DNA of 64,000 nt from Bacillota bacterium (lineage in GTDB: Bacteria; Bacillota; Clostridia; Lachnospirales; Lachnospiraceae): assembly GCA_023414355.1 (NCBI GenBank), contig JAEZOB010000040.1:287149-351148 (forward strand). Reading direction: 5' to 3'. Below the pieces are notes generated by a model that saw nothing but the letters and a program-made list of their open reading frames with translations, had not been told where the DNA came from and did no database searches. Every line of letters begins with the position of its first letter. Position 1 is the stretch's first letter. Of this stretch, positions 44,759-53,509 are shown piece after piece. The translations under genes and the position numbers were made by a program.

Positions 44759-45748
44759 ATGGAGAAAACTTATAAAACAACACAGGTTGCAAATATGATC
44801 GGAATTCATCCCAATACAGTACGTCTGTATGAGACACTGGGGCTGATTTCTGCGCCGATTCGGCTGCCCAATGGATATCGCGTTTTTACTGACCTCCATG
44901 TCGAACAGTTTCGACTGGCAAGAACAGCCTTCCAGGTGGAGATACTGCAAAACGGTCTCAGGAAGAGGATGACATCAATCATCAAATTAACAGCGGAGCT
45001 TGAATTTGAGAAAGCGATTCTACAGACACAGAGCTATATCAAACAGATTCAGGCGGAGCAGAGGAATGCCGAGGAAGCAATCAGGATGGCAGAGCAGCTG
45101 CTGGGCAAACAGAAGAAGGAAGACAAAATATGTTATCTAATTCAGAGTGAGCGCGGGATCAAGACTCAGGCAGGGGATAAGACTCAGACATGGGATAAGA
45201 CTCAGGCAGGGGATAAGACTCAGACAGGGGATAAGACTCAGACAGAGGATAACGCTCAGACAGAGAATAAAACTCAGACAGAGGATAAGACTCAGACAGA
45301 AGGTAAAACTCAGACAGAGGGCATGATCAAGCTAGAAACCTTGCCCAAGAGTAAGACAATGTCTGGCACAAGGGTCATGACAAGGCAGGAGGTATCGGAC
45401 TACTTAGAGATTACCATGGATACCCTCCGCAACTGGGAGATGAACGGCCTGCTGGAGGTAAAAAGAAGAAGGAACGGATACCGGATTTATACCGAAAGCG
45501 ATATCATGAGACTGAAGATTATTCGATCCCTTCGATGTGCCAATTACTCATTGTCAGCAATTCTGCGAATGATGAATGCATTGACCGAGGGTGAGTCAAT
45601 TGATTTTAGAAAAACGATTAATACTCCGCAGGAGGATGAAACCATCATATCAGTCTGTGATAAGCTGCTTACCTCGCTGGAAGCAGCAAAGGTGAATGCA
45701 CAGCAGATGTATAAGCAACTACAGCTCATGGCAGATAAATTTTCATAA
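44759..45748 (+). CDS. MerR regulator with two HTH domains and a repeat linker
   Basis: This is a 329-residue protein. Residues 5-70 form a MerR HTH (TTQVANMIGIHPNTVRLYETLGLI), then a coiled coil (TAELEFEKAILQTQSYIKQIQAEQRNAEEA). About 54 residues of hexapeptide repeats follow (consensus DKTQTE), then a second MerR HTH (MTRQEVSDYLEITMDTLRNWEMNGLL) and a helical tail. Two HTH units in one chain are unusual, as MerR proteins normally dimerise. The ABC-2 exporter genes follow after a terminator, so it may regulate them. GGGAGG is the SD. Confidence 0.85.
   Translation: MEKTYKTTQVANMIGIHPNTVRLYETLGLISAPIRLPNGYRVFTDLHVEQFRLARTAFQVEILQNGLRKRMTSIIKLTAELEFEKAILQTQSYIKQIQAEQRNAEEAIRMAEQLLGKQKKEDKICYLIQSERGIKTQAGDKTQTWDKTQAGDKTQTGDKTQTEDNAQTENKTQTEDKTQTEGKTQTEGMIKLETLPKSKTMSGTRVMTRQEVSDYLEITMDTLRNWEMNGLLEVKRRRNGYRIYTESDIMRLKIIRSLRCANYSLSAILRMMNALTEGESIDFRKTINTPQEDETIISVCDKLLTSLEAAKVNAQQMYKQLQLMADKFS
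45163..45324 (+). repeat. Nine 18-bp tandem repeats inside the MerR gene
   Basis: Nine units of consensus GACTCAGACAGAGGATAA occur in frame, each giving a hexapeptide such as KTQTED. Units 1 and 3 are identical and unit 4 differs at one base, so the array is a recent slippage minisatellite. Confidence 0.9.
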
Positions 45749-45792
45749 CCCTACATTATAACACCAGACTTTGTTCTGGTGTTATTCTTTTA
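45747..45792 (+). terminator. Terminator after merR, containing repeat copy 2
   Basis: ATAACACCAGA/TCTGGTGTTAT with a CTTTGT loop and TCTTTTAT following is an 11-bp stem. Its left half is the second copy of the 25-bp repeat found at 44596. Confidence 0.7.
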
Positions 45793-45875
45793 TCAGAAAC
45801 CGGCAGCTGAAGCTGCCGTTCATCCGGAAGACTGAAGAAACAGTCTTCCGGGATATGATGAAGGAGGATGATAAG

Positions 45876-46607
45876 ATGGAAACAATCAGGATTGATGGGC
45901 TCTGTAAATCCTATGGCGATGTCCAGGCAGTCAAGGGAGTCAGCATAAGCGTGAACCGTGGTGAGGTACTTGGTTTACTTGGAGCGAACGGAGCAGGAAA
46001 GAGTACCCTGATCGAATGTATTCTGGGAACCAGAAAGCCGGATCGCGGAACAGTATCGATACTGGGGATGGATCCGAAGAAGGAGAGAAGAAAGCTCTTC
46101 GAGAGGGTCTCTGTCCAGTTTCAGGAATCAAGCTATCAGGAGAAGATTACGGTGGAGGAGCTATGCCGATTAACGCATGCCTTGTATCGTAAGCCAAGAG
46201 ATTACACTGAACTGCTGAAAAGGTTCGGAATTGCAGAGCAGCGGAAAAAACCGGTCAACGAGCTTTCGGGTGGGCAGAAACAGAGGCTCTTCATCGTTCT
46301 TGCACTGATTCCGGATCCGGAGGTGGTATTCCTAGATGAGCTGACCACCGGCCTGGACAGTAGAGCAAGAAAGGAAGTATGGAGATGTCTATCCGAGCTG
46401 AAGGGGCAGGGATTGACGATCTTCCTCACCTCACATTTTATGGATGAGGTCGAGGCATTGTGCGACAGAATCTGTATCATGAAAAAGGGAGAGCAGGTAT
46501 TTCTGGGTACGATTGAGGAGGCAAAGGAGCTGAGCAAATGCGAGAAATTCGAGGATGCTTACTACTGGTTCAGTGATGAGGAGGAAAAAGAGTATGAGAG
46601 CATTTAG
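45876..46607 (+). CDS. ABC transporter ATP-binding protein
   Basis: This is a 243-residue protein. Walker A is GANGAGKST, the signature is NELSGGQKQRLFI, Walker B is VVFLDELTTGLD, and the H-loop is TSHFMDE. It is of the DrrA/CcmA exporter type. ATG 45876 has AAGGAGG 8-9 bases upstream; the longer frame from 45771 runs through the terminator. The permease gene starts 14 bases inside its 3' end. Confidence 0.92.
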   Translation: METIRIDGLCKSYGDVQAVKGVSISVNRGEVLGLLGANGAGKSTLIECILGTRKPDRGTVSILGMDPKKERRKLFERVSVQFQESSYQEKITVEELCRLTHALYRKPRDYTELLKRFGIAEQRKKPVNELSGGQKQRLFIVLALIPDPEVVFLDELTTGLDSRARKEVWRCLSELKGQGLTIFLTSHFMDEVEALCDRICIMKKGEQVFLGTIEEAKELSKCEKFEDAYYWFSDEEEKEYESI

Positions 46608-47337
46608 AACGATGTTTGCAACAGAGATGAAACTTGTCATTCGAGGTATGGATATGGTTATCTTCGGTATCATCATGCCGCTTGCTGTCATGATCATATT
46701 GGGAATAGTGTACGGAGAAAAGCCCGCTTTCGAAGGTGCAGGCTATACCTTTTTCAGTCAATCCTTCGGTGCGGTTGCAGCGATAGCCATCTGCGCCTCA
46801 GGAGTGATGGGACTGCCTATCATTGTGGCAGATTACCGCAATAAGAAAATTTTGAAACGATTTAAGGTTACCCCGATCAGCCCGCTGATGCTGCTGCTGG
46901 TTCATGTCATGGTATATGCAGTAATCTCGCTGCTCTCCCTGGTACTGCTGTTTCTGGTAGGCCGGATATTCTTTGGCCTGGAACTGGTGGGTGCCTGGTA
47001 TCTTTTCCTTGGAACTTATCTGCTGGTGTTGTTGTCCATGTTTAGTCTGGGCATGATGGTAGGTGCGGTTTCGCCAAATATCAAGACCTCCAACCTGCTC
47101 TGCAGCCTATTGTACTTTCCGATGCTGATCTTCTCAGGTACGACCTTACCATATGAAGTAATGCCGAAGGCACTGCAGCGAGTAGCGGATATCATGCCAC
47201 TGACTCAGGGAATCAAGCTGATGAAGGCAGCAGCTTTTGGCTTGCCGGCCGGAGATGTGCGACTTCCACTGTTAGTCATGATTGCCCTGGCAGCAGTCTG
47301 TACCGCGGCCTCCATTCGATTCTTCCGATGGGAATAA
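46594..47337 (+). CDS. ABC-2 type transporter permease
   Basis: This is a 247-residue protein with six helices and the ABC-2 motif FGLPAGDVRLPLLVM at the end. It pairs with the ATPase it overlaps. GAGGAGG precedes ATG 46594; the frame reaches 46555, but that region is inside the ATPase gene and lacks an SD. Its cargo is unknown. Confidence 0.88.
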   Translation: MRAFRTMFATEMKLVIRGMDMVIFGIIMPLAVMIILGIVYGEKPAFEGAGYTFFSQSFGAVAAIAICASGVMGLPIIVADYRNKKILKRFKVTPISPLMLLLVHVMVYAVISLLSLVLLFLVGRIFFGLELVGAWYLFLGTYLLVLLSMFSLGMMVGAVSPNIKTSNLLCSLLYFPMLIFSGTTLPYEVMPKALQRVADIMPLTQGIKLMKAAAFGLPAGDVRLPLLVMIALAAVCTAASIRFFRWE

Positions 47338-47357
47338 GAGATTTTGCTTGATTTCAC

Positions 47358-47385
47358 TTGACAAGAACGATAGAAATGATAGAAT
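47358..47385 (+). promoter_or_regulatory. leuS promoter
   Basis: TTGACA (47358) and TAGAAT (47380) are 16 bases apart, followed by the T-box leader. Confidence 0.7.
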
Positions 47386-47391
47386 GAATGT

Positions 47392-47670
47392 AATTTACTT
47401 AGAAAAACAGCATATTCTATCATGGCTATGATAAGGAGTAGTAGAAGATCCCAATCTTTCAGAGAGCCGCTGGCTGGTGAGAAGCGGCAGATCAGGACTT
47501 TGAACTCGCCTTGGAGCTCTCTGTTGAACTGATAGTAGACAGAGCGGGCAATCCCGTTACAGAGGTAAGGAGTACATGATCTTTCATGGTCATGGATTAG
47601 AGTGGTACCGCGGAAAGAGTTCATTATGTGAACCTCTTCGTCTCTAAAGTGAGACGAAGAGGTTTTTTTG
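47392..47670 (+). promoter_or_regulatory. T-box leader of leuS (CUC specifier)
   Basis: Stem I has GGAGTAGTAG and CAGAGAGCCGCTGGC. The specifier GAACTCGCC has CTC at 47505-47507, and the T-box AGAGTGGTACCGCGG is at 47599-47613. A perfect 14-bp terminator AACCTCTTCGTCTC/GAGACGAAGAGGTT with T7 ends it. It reads uncharged tRNA-Leu and raises leuS expression on leucine shortage. The structure is canonical, in contrast to the leuA leader. Confidence 0.92.
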
Positions 47671-47712
47671 ATTCTTTAACAATTAAGAGATTACAAGGAG
47701 GAAACAATCACG

Positions 47713-50127
47713 ATGAATGAGTATTACATGCCAAATGATGTGGAGAAGAAATGGCAGGAGATCTGGGAGAAGGAGCAGGCATTCAAGGTAGGCACAGATA
47801 AAACGAAGCCGAAGTTTTTCGCACTCGTAGAATTCCCTTATCCGTCAGGACAGGGACTTCATGTAGGTCATCCGAGACCGTATACAGCCCTTGATATCAT
47901 CGCAAGAAAGAGAAGAATGGAAGGCTACAACGTATTATATCCGATGGGTTGGGATGCCTTTGGACTTCCTACAGAGAATTATGCGATTAAGAATCATATC
48001 CATCCGAAGATCGTAACCAAGAAGAATATCGAGCATTTCACGGACCAGCTGAAGTCTCTGGGATATTCCTTTGATTGGGATAGGGAAATCAATACGACGG
48101 ATCCGGGGTATTATCAATGGACCCAGTGGATCTTCCTGCAGTTATTTAAGAAAGGACTTGCTTACAAGTCAGAAATGCCGATTAACTGGTGTACCTCCTG
48201 TAAGGTCGGTCTGGCGAACGAAGAGGTGGTCGGCGGTGTCTGCGAACGCTGTGGCGGCGAGGTTGTACGTAAGGTAAAGAGCCAGTGGATGCTAAAGATT
48301 ACAGAATATGCGGATAAGCTGATTGATGATCTTGAGTTGGTAGATTATATCGAGAAGATCAAGGTTTCCCAGGTGAATTGGATCGGTCGTTCCGTTGGTG
48401 CAGAGGTAGATTTTAAGATTGCCGGTAAGGACGAGAATCTGCGTATCTTCACAACCAGACCCGATACGTTATTCGGAGCGACCTATATGGTCATCTCTCC
48501 CGAGCATCCTCTGATTGAGAAGTATCAGGAAGAGCTTGAGAATTATGCCGCTCTGGCAGAATATCGCGAGCAGGCTGCGAAGAAGTCTGATTTCGAGAGA
48601 ACCGAGCTGGTAAAGGATAAGACAGGGGTACAGATCAAGGGTCTTGTTGCAATCAATCCGGTAAACGGCAAGGAAATCCCGATCTGGATCTCCGACTATG
48701 TACTCATGACCTACGGTACCGGTGCTATTATGGCGGTTCCCGGTCATGACGAGAGAGACTGGGATTTTGCCAAGAAGTTTAATCTGCCGATCATTGAGGT
48801 AGTGGCTGGTGGAGAAGTTCAGGAGGCAGCCTATACCAATACAAGTACAGGTAAATTAGTGAATTCCGATTTCTTGAACGGCTTAGAGGTTGCAGATGCT
48901 AAGGTGAAGATCCTGGATTGGCTTGTAGAGAAGGGGATCGGATCGAAGAAGGTCAACTTCAAGCTGAGAGACTGGGTATTCTCCCGCCAGAGATACTGGG
49001 GAGAGCCGATTCCGTTGGTTCACTGCGAAAAGTGTGGCTATGTACCGCTTCCTGAGAGTGAACTGCCCTTGATGCTTCCCGAAGTGGAAAGCTATGAACC
49101 GACTGATAATGGTGAGTCACCGCTTGCGGCTATGACGGACTGGGTCCTGACTACCTGCCCCTGTTGTGGCGGAAAGGCTCATAGGGAGACGGATACTATG
49201 CCTCAGTGGGCAGGTTCCTCCTGGTATTATTTAAGATATATTGATCCTCATAACACAGAGGCCTTTGCCGGTAAGGAGGAGTTGAATTACTGGCTGCCCG
49301 TAGACTGGTACAACGGCGGTATGGAGCATACGACACTCCATCTTCTGTATTCCCGTTTCTGGCATAAGTTCCTGTATGATCAGGGACTTGTCAGCACACC
49401 GGAGCCCTATAAGAAGAGAACCTCCCACGGTATGATTCTTGGTGAGAATAACGAGAAGATGTCCAAATCCAGAGGAAATGTCGTGAATCCGGATGATATC
49501 GTGGGTGAATTCGGTGCTGATACTCTACGTACCTATGAGATGTTCATTGGTGCCTTTGATTTGAGTGCTGCCTGGTCCAATGAGGGTGTAAAGGGTTGCC
49601 GTCGCTTCATGGAACGTGTATGGAAGCTGAAGGATATGCTGACGGAGGAAGAGGATTATTCGAAAACCTTGGAGACCAAGCTGCATCAAACGATCAAGAA
49701 GGTAAGTCAGGATTTCGAAGCTATGAAATTCAATACAGCGATTGCTGCAATGATGTCCCTGGTCAACGAGTTCTATAAACAGAATTCTGTAACCAAAGGG
49801 GAATTCAAAACCTTGCTGCTGCTTTTGAACCCGGTAGCACCTCATATGACGGAAGAGCTGTGGGGATTGGTTGGCGGACAGGGCAGAGTATACCAGCAGT
49901 CCTGGCCGATCTATGATGAGAAGAAGACCATCGAGGATACAGTGGAAATCGCTGTCCAGATCAATGGTAAGGTGAAAGCAAACATGAACATCGAACTGAA
50001 TGAGAAGCAGGATACCGTTCAGGAGAGAGCGATGGAGCTTGCTCCCATCCAGGCTGCACTGAGTGGTAAGACGGTGGTCAAGGTGATTTATGTTCCCGGA
50101 AGAATTTTAAATATTGTAGTAAAGTAA
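47713..50127 (+). CDS. leuS: Leucyl-tRNA synthetase
   Basis: This is an 804-residue class I synthetase. It has the HIGH-like motif GLHVGHPRPYT, a zinc-finger region (INWCTSCKVGLANEEV...CERCGG), the CP1 editing domain (ATYMVISPEHPL..., with GTGAIMAVPGHDERD), a second zinc-like insertion (CEKCGYV... CPCCGG), KMSKSRGN, and an anticodon-binding tail. It charges tRNA-Leu. AAGGAGG precedes the ATG by about 11 bases. Length is normal. Confidence 0.97.
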   Translation: MNEYYMPNDVEKKWQEIWEKEQAFKVGTDKTKPKFFALVEFPYPSGQGLHVGHPRPYTALDIIARKRRMEGYNVLYPMGWDAFGLPTENYAIKNHIHPKIVTKKNIEHFTDQLKSLGYSFDWDREINTTDPGYYQWTQWIFLQLFKKGLAYKSEMPINWCTSCKVGLANEEVVGGVCERCGGEVVRKVKSQWMLKITEYADKLIDDLELVDYIEKIKVSQVNWIGRSVGAEVDFKIAGKDENLRIFTTRPDTLFGATYMVISPEHPLIEKYQEELENYAALAEYREQAAKKSDFERTELVKDKTGVQIKGLVAINPVNGKEIPIWISDYVLMTYGTGAIMAVPGHDERDWDFAKKFNLPIIEVVAGGEVQEAAYTNTSTGKLVNSDFLNGLEVADAKVKILDWLVEKGIGSKKVNFKLRDWVFSRQRYWGEPIPLVHCEKCGYVPLPESELPLMLPEVESYEPTDNGESPLAAMTDWVLTTCPCCGGKAHRETDTMPQWAGSSWYYLRYIDPHNTEAFAGKEELNYWLPVDWYNGGMEHTTLHLLYSRFWHKFLYDQGLVSTPEPYKKRTSHGMILGENNEKMSKSRGNVVNPDDIVGEFGADTLRTYEMFIGAFDLSAAWSNEGVKGCRRFMERVWKLKDMLTEEEDYSKTLETKLHQTIKKVSQDFEAMKFNTAIAAMMSLVNEFYKQNSVTKGEFKTLLLLLNPVAPHMTEELWGLVGGQGRVYQQSWPIYDEKKTIEDTVEIAVQINGKVKANMNIELNEKQDTVQERAMELAPIQAALSGKTVVKVIYVPGRILNIVVK

Positions 50128-50148
50128 CAGCTTAAGATCTGTATTTCA

Positions 50149-50243
50149 GGGTGCTGCAAAGTGACAAATGTATCTCTTACGGTTATTATCAAGGTTTTCT
50201 CTGAGGATAGTAACGAGTAAGGATGTGTTAATTTGCAGCACCC
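50149..50243 (+). other. Long stem-loop between leuS and the AEC transporter
   Basis: GGGTGCTGCAAA pairs perfectly with TTTGCAGCACCC, and inside CTTACGGTTATTATC pairs with GATAGTAACGAGTAAG with a few mismatches. No T-run follows. It could be a processed RNA structure or a small palindromic element. Confidence 0.5.
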
Positions 50244-50284
50244 ATATTTGCTATTCAATTCATCAACCGAAAGAAGAAAAGAGA

Positions 50285-51196
50285 ATGCAGCAGTTAGTTA
50301 ATCTGCAGCTTACCATGTTCGTTATGATAGCAGCAGGAATGATATTAAAAAAAATCGGGATCATTGGCCCGGAGGGGCAGAAGAATATTACCGATTTGGT
50401 CATCTATCTTGTACTTCCCTGTAATATCGTGAAATCCTTTATGGTGGAATTTACCTATGATATTTTTTATACCTTTGCGGGAGTACTGATTATCTCCATC
50501 CTGATCCAGGCCGCCTGCTCAGTACTTGGAAGAGTGCTGTATCAGAGAATGGAAACTCCACAGAAAAAAGTATTGCAGTATGCCACCATCTGCTCCAATG
50601 CAGGCTTTTTAGGGAACCCGATCGCAGAAGGGGTGTTCGGTACGGTTGGCCTGACCCTGACGTCCATCTATTTGATACCACAGAGAATCGTCATGTGGTC
50701 TGCCGGGATATCAGTATTTACCGAGGCACCGGATAAGAAGACACTGGTGAAAAAGGTGGTTACCCATCCTTGTATTATTGCATGCTTTCTTGGAATCCTG
50801 CTAATGCTGACCCAGTTTCAGCTTCCGGGATTTCTAAACACCTCCATCCAGACCATCAGCAATTGTAATACAGCGCTGTCCATGATGGTAATCGGAATGA
50901 TTCTGGCGGAAGTGGACTTAAAACACCTGGTGGATAAGAAGGTTCTCTATTATACGGTGATTCGTCTGCTTCTTATACCGCTCTTAGTTTACGTGCCCTG
51001 TAAGCTTCTTGGGCTGGATTCTCTGGTTACCGGAGTCTGCGTCCTGTTGGCAGCAATGCCTGCCGGTGCTACGACAAGCATTTTGGCTTCCAAATACAAT
51101 GGGGATGCCGCCTTTGCAACGAAATGTGTCATCTTCTCAACATTTGCATCATTACTCTCCACTCCGGTCTGGAGTTTACTGCTGATTGGAAGATAA
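50285..51196 (+). CDS. AEC family transporter (auxin efflux carrier-like)
   Basis: This is a 303-residue protein with about ten helices in the AEC fold. N-terminal LQLTMFVMIAAGMILKKIGIIG and the C-terminal MPAGATTSILASKYNGDAAFATK fit the family. It probably moves organic acids or other anions. ATG 50285 follows AAGAAGAAAAGAG; the open frame to 50168 includes the stem-loop and is not likely coding. Confidence 0.88.
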   Translation: MQQLVNLQLTMFVMIAAGMILKKIGIIGPEGQKNITDLVIYLVLPCNIVKSFMVEFTYDIFYTFAGVLIISILIQAACSVLGRVLYQRMETPQKKVLQYATICSNAGFLGNPIAEGVFGTVGLTLTSIYLIPQRIVMWSAGISVFTEAPDKKTLVKKVVTHPCIIACFLGILLMLTQFQLPGFLNTSIQTISNCNTALSMMVIGMILAEVDLKHLVDKKVLYYTVIRLLLIPLLVYVPCKLLGLDSLVTGVCVLLAAMPAGATTSILASKYNGDAAFATKCVIFSTFASLLSTPVWSLLLIGR

Positions 51197-51261
51197 TACA
51201 GCGGTATCTGTTCAGCCGGAAGAAAATGATATATAATTGAAGCATCGGAGGTGTATGCAGT

Positions 51262-52113
51262 ATGGAAAATAAGAAGACAGCCGTTGTGACCGGAGCAAAT
51301 TCCGGTATGGGAAAAGCAACAGTTGCCGCTCTGGCAGACAGGGGCTTTACTGTTATTATGCTCTGCAGAAGCAGAGAACGCGGGGAGGCAGCGCTTAAGG
51401 AGCTTCAGGAGAAAAGGGACCGGGACCTGCGCTTGGAATTGTGTGATTTGGGGCGTATGGAGGATATCAGAAGATGCACCGAGGAAATCAGAAGCAAGTA
51501 CGATAAGATTGATGTGTTGATTAATAATGCAGGAGTCATCTCCATGGATCGAAGGAAGACCTATGATGGTCTGGAGGAGCAGTTCGGAGTAAATCATATC
51601 GGACATTTTCTTTTGACGCTCCGACTTCTACCTCTTATGCAGCAGGGAAGCAGAATTGTCGTGGTTGCATCCGGTGCTCACAAGGTTGGCAGGATCCATT
51701 TTGAGGATTATAATCTGACGAAGGGGTTTAATGTGATCACCGCGTACAGTCAGTCAAAGCTTGCTAATATCCTTTTTGCCAGGGAACTGGCCAGGCTGGT
51801 ACGAGATCGCGGAATCACCGTAAACTGTTGTCATCCCGGTGCTGTTGCAACCTCGATGGGTGTGGATCGGATTACCGGCTTTGGATCGGGAATAACCGGC
51901 TTATTGAAGCATGTATTCCTGACTCCGGAGGAGGGCGCAAAGACAGCGGTCTATCTGGCTACAGAACCAGAGGGTGGTCGTGTGACCGGAAAGTATTTTT
52001 ATCAATGTCAGATCTCATCCACTTCAGCGGCGGCGAAGAGCCGGAAGGACGCTAAGCGGTTGTTTGAACTGAGTGAAGAATTGACAGGAGAGCATCTTCT
52101 ATCTGGTGAGTAA
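51262..52113 (+). CDS. Short-chain dehydrogenase/reductase
   Basis: This is a 283-residue SDR. The NAD(P) motif is TGANSGMGKAT, with NNAGVIS following and the active site Tyr and Lys in AYSQSKLAN. The sequence resembles the retinol-dehydrogenase-like group of SDRs. The substrate is unknown. Its SD is CGGAGG, and it has its own start region 65 bases after the AEC gene. Confidence 0.9.
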   Translation: MENKKTAVVTGANSGMGKATVAALADRGFTVIMLCRSRERGEAALKELQEKRDRDLRLELCDLGRMEDIRRCTEEIRSKYDKIDVLINNAGVISMDRRKTYDGLEEQFGVNHIGHFLLTLRLLPLMQQGSRIVVVASGAHKVGRIHFEDYNLTKGFNVITAYSQSKLANILFARELARLVRDRGITVNCCHPGAVATSMGVDRITGFGSGITGLLKHVFLTPEEGAKTAVYLATEPEGGRVTGKYFYQCQISSTSAAAKSRKDAKRLFELSEELTGEHLLSGE

Positions 52114-52200
52114 GGAACCGGGATGTTATTTGCTGCATTGTTGGTATTATTAAGTTGATTTCATCGGTTTTATATAGTGAATTAGAATGGGAGGAGTATC

Positions 52201-52548
52201 ATACTACCTAAAAGTACATTAGAATTTACTATACCGGATAAGTATTTTAAGGACCCAAATGAGGATCCGATGATCGGATTCATAAGGTATTTAAGAGAGC
52301 AAGGAAAAGATTGCGAATTTCTGGGCTTTAATGAGTGTCACAATAAATTACTTGGATTAACAATGTGGCACAACAACTATGTTGTTGTGATTGATGGCAT
52401 AAAATATCATGGAAGTGTGGGCGGAAACATAGAATCAAATTACCATGCAAAATTTCTTGTCGTTAATGATGAGGAGTATGATTATATTGAGAATCTCAGA
52501 AATAAAAGAGTACGTCAAATATTAGATGCACTGGAAGATAGAAAATAA
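52201..52548 (+). CDS. Small uncharacterised protein (115 aa if ATA start)
   Basis: The ATG at 52270 gives 92 residues but has no SD. The same frame continues upstream to 52186 and reads LPKSTLEFTIPDKYFKDPNEDP, which looks like real protein. GGGAGGAG lies 4 bases before ATA 52201, so the start may be a rare ATA or a mutated ATG. The body has GKDCEFLGFNECHNKLLGL and WHNNYVVVIDGIKYHG. No family is recognised. A strong terminator follows. Confidence 0.55.
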   Translation: MLPKSTLEFTIPDKYFKDPNEDPMIGFIRYLREQGKDCEFLGFNECHNKLLGLTMWHNNYVVVIDGIKYHGSVGGNIESNYHAKFLVVNDEEYDYIENLRNKRVRQILDALEDRK

Positions 52549-52606
52549 TCATTGGTAAATATTTTATAATTGTAATTCCGAAGAATAAAAATAATGACAA
52601 TGCTAT

Positions 52607-52656
52607 AAAAACAGGAGCAGTAGAGCCCGAAGGGGCTTGACCTGCTCCTGTTTTGT
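52607..52656 (+). terminator. Strong Rho-independent terminator
   Basis: AAAACAGGAGCAG pairs with CTGCTCCTGTTTT, with an inner AGCCC/GGGCT stem. It closes the transcript of the small gene upstream. The rest of the 300-base gap holds the promoter of the ABC operon. Confidence 0.85.
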
Positions 52657-52770
52657 GTAATTGTAACTACACGTTTGCTTTCAGAATGATTCACAGTTAA
52701 TCTACATAAGGTATTTCTATTAGAGAAAAGACAAAACATATTAAGCATATATGAAAATATGTAAAAGCTA

Positions 52771-52804
52771 TTGACAAAAGACTCGATACACAGTATCATA
52801 TCGA
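52771..52804 (+). promoter_or_regulatory. Promoter of the amino-acid ABC operon with overlapping palindrome
   Basis: TTGACA (52771), 17 bases, and TATCAT (52794). The palindrome GATAC-ACA-GTATC (52785-52797) and a wider TCGATA/TATCGA dyad (52783-52804) overlap the -10 box, so are good candidates for a repressor site. Confidence 0.7.
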
Positions 52805-52849
52805 ATACATACAAATCCTACATGATTAGTAGGAGAATGAGGAGGAGCG

Positions 52850-53509
52850 ATGGATTACGAATTTATTAGGCAATCAATTCCGCTTTATGCAGAAGCTGCA
52901 AGGATAACTCTGAAGATTGCAGGCATCGGCATCCTGGCATCCATTGCTGTCGGTTTACTGTGTAGCTTAATCCGTTATTACAGAATTCCTGTGCTACATA
53001 GGATCATTGGGTTTTATATCGAGTTATCCCGAAATACGCCGCTTCTGATCCAACTTTTCTTTCTATACTTTGCATTACCCAGAATAGGAATTATCCTAAG
53101 CTCCGAAACCTGTGCTGTCATAGGCCTTGTATTTCTGGGTGGTAGCTATATGGCAGAGGCATTTCGAAGCGGACTGGAGTCTATCAGCAGCACTCAAAGG
53201 GAGGTGGGCTTAAGCCTTGGACTGACAGGAGCACAGGTTATGACACATATCCTGTTACCTCAGGCAATCTCGGTTTCTATTCCGGCCTTTAGTGCCAACA
53301 TCATTTTCTTGATCAAGGAAACCAGCGTATTCAGTGCGGTTGCTCTTGCAGATATGATGTATGTTGCGAAGGATCTGATCGGACTGTATTACAAAAAGGA
53401 AGAAGCACTGCTGCTTCTGGTGCTTGGTTATCTGATCATATTACTGCCGATTTCTGTAATATTTGGCATACTGGAGAGGAGATTACGTTATGCAGGCTTC
53501 GGGAATTAG
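52850..53509 (+). CDS. Polar amino-acid ABC transporter permease (1)
   Basis: This is a 219-residue protein with the HisMQ permease pattern: LYAEAARITLKIAGIGILASIAVG, the ELSRNTPLLIQLFFLY coupling region, and EAFRSGLESISSTQREVGLSLGLTG. It is the first gene of four: permease, permease, ATPase, binding protein. The product forms one half of the membrane pore. The next gene overlaps it by 20 bases. Confidence 0.92.
   Translation: MDYEFIRQSIPLYAEAARITLKIAGIGILASIAVGLLCSLIRYYRIPVLHRIIGFYIELSRNTPLLIQLFFLYFALPRIGIILSSETCAVIGLVFLGGSYMAEAFRSGLESISSTQREVGLSLGLTGAQVMTHILLPQAISVSIPAFSANIIFLIKETSVFSAVALADMMYVAKDLIGLYYKKEEALLLLVLGYLIILLPISVIFGILERRLRYAGFGN

Noticed and set aside
44699..44950. Minus-strand frame over the merR start
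   Set aside because: It is a shadow of the MerR HTH coding sequence.
45163..45324. CRISPR-like array
   Set aside because: The repeats are 18 bp, without spacers, and in frame within the MerR gene; this is a coding minisatellite.
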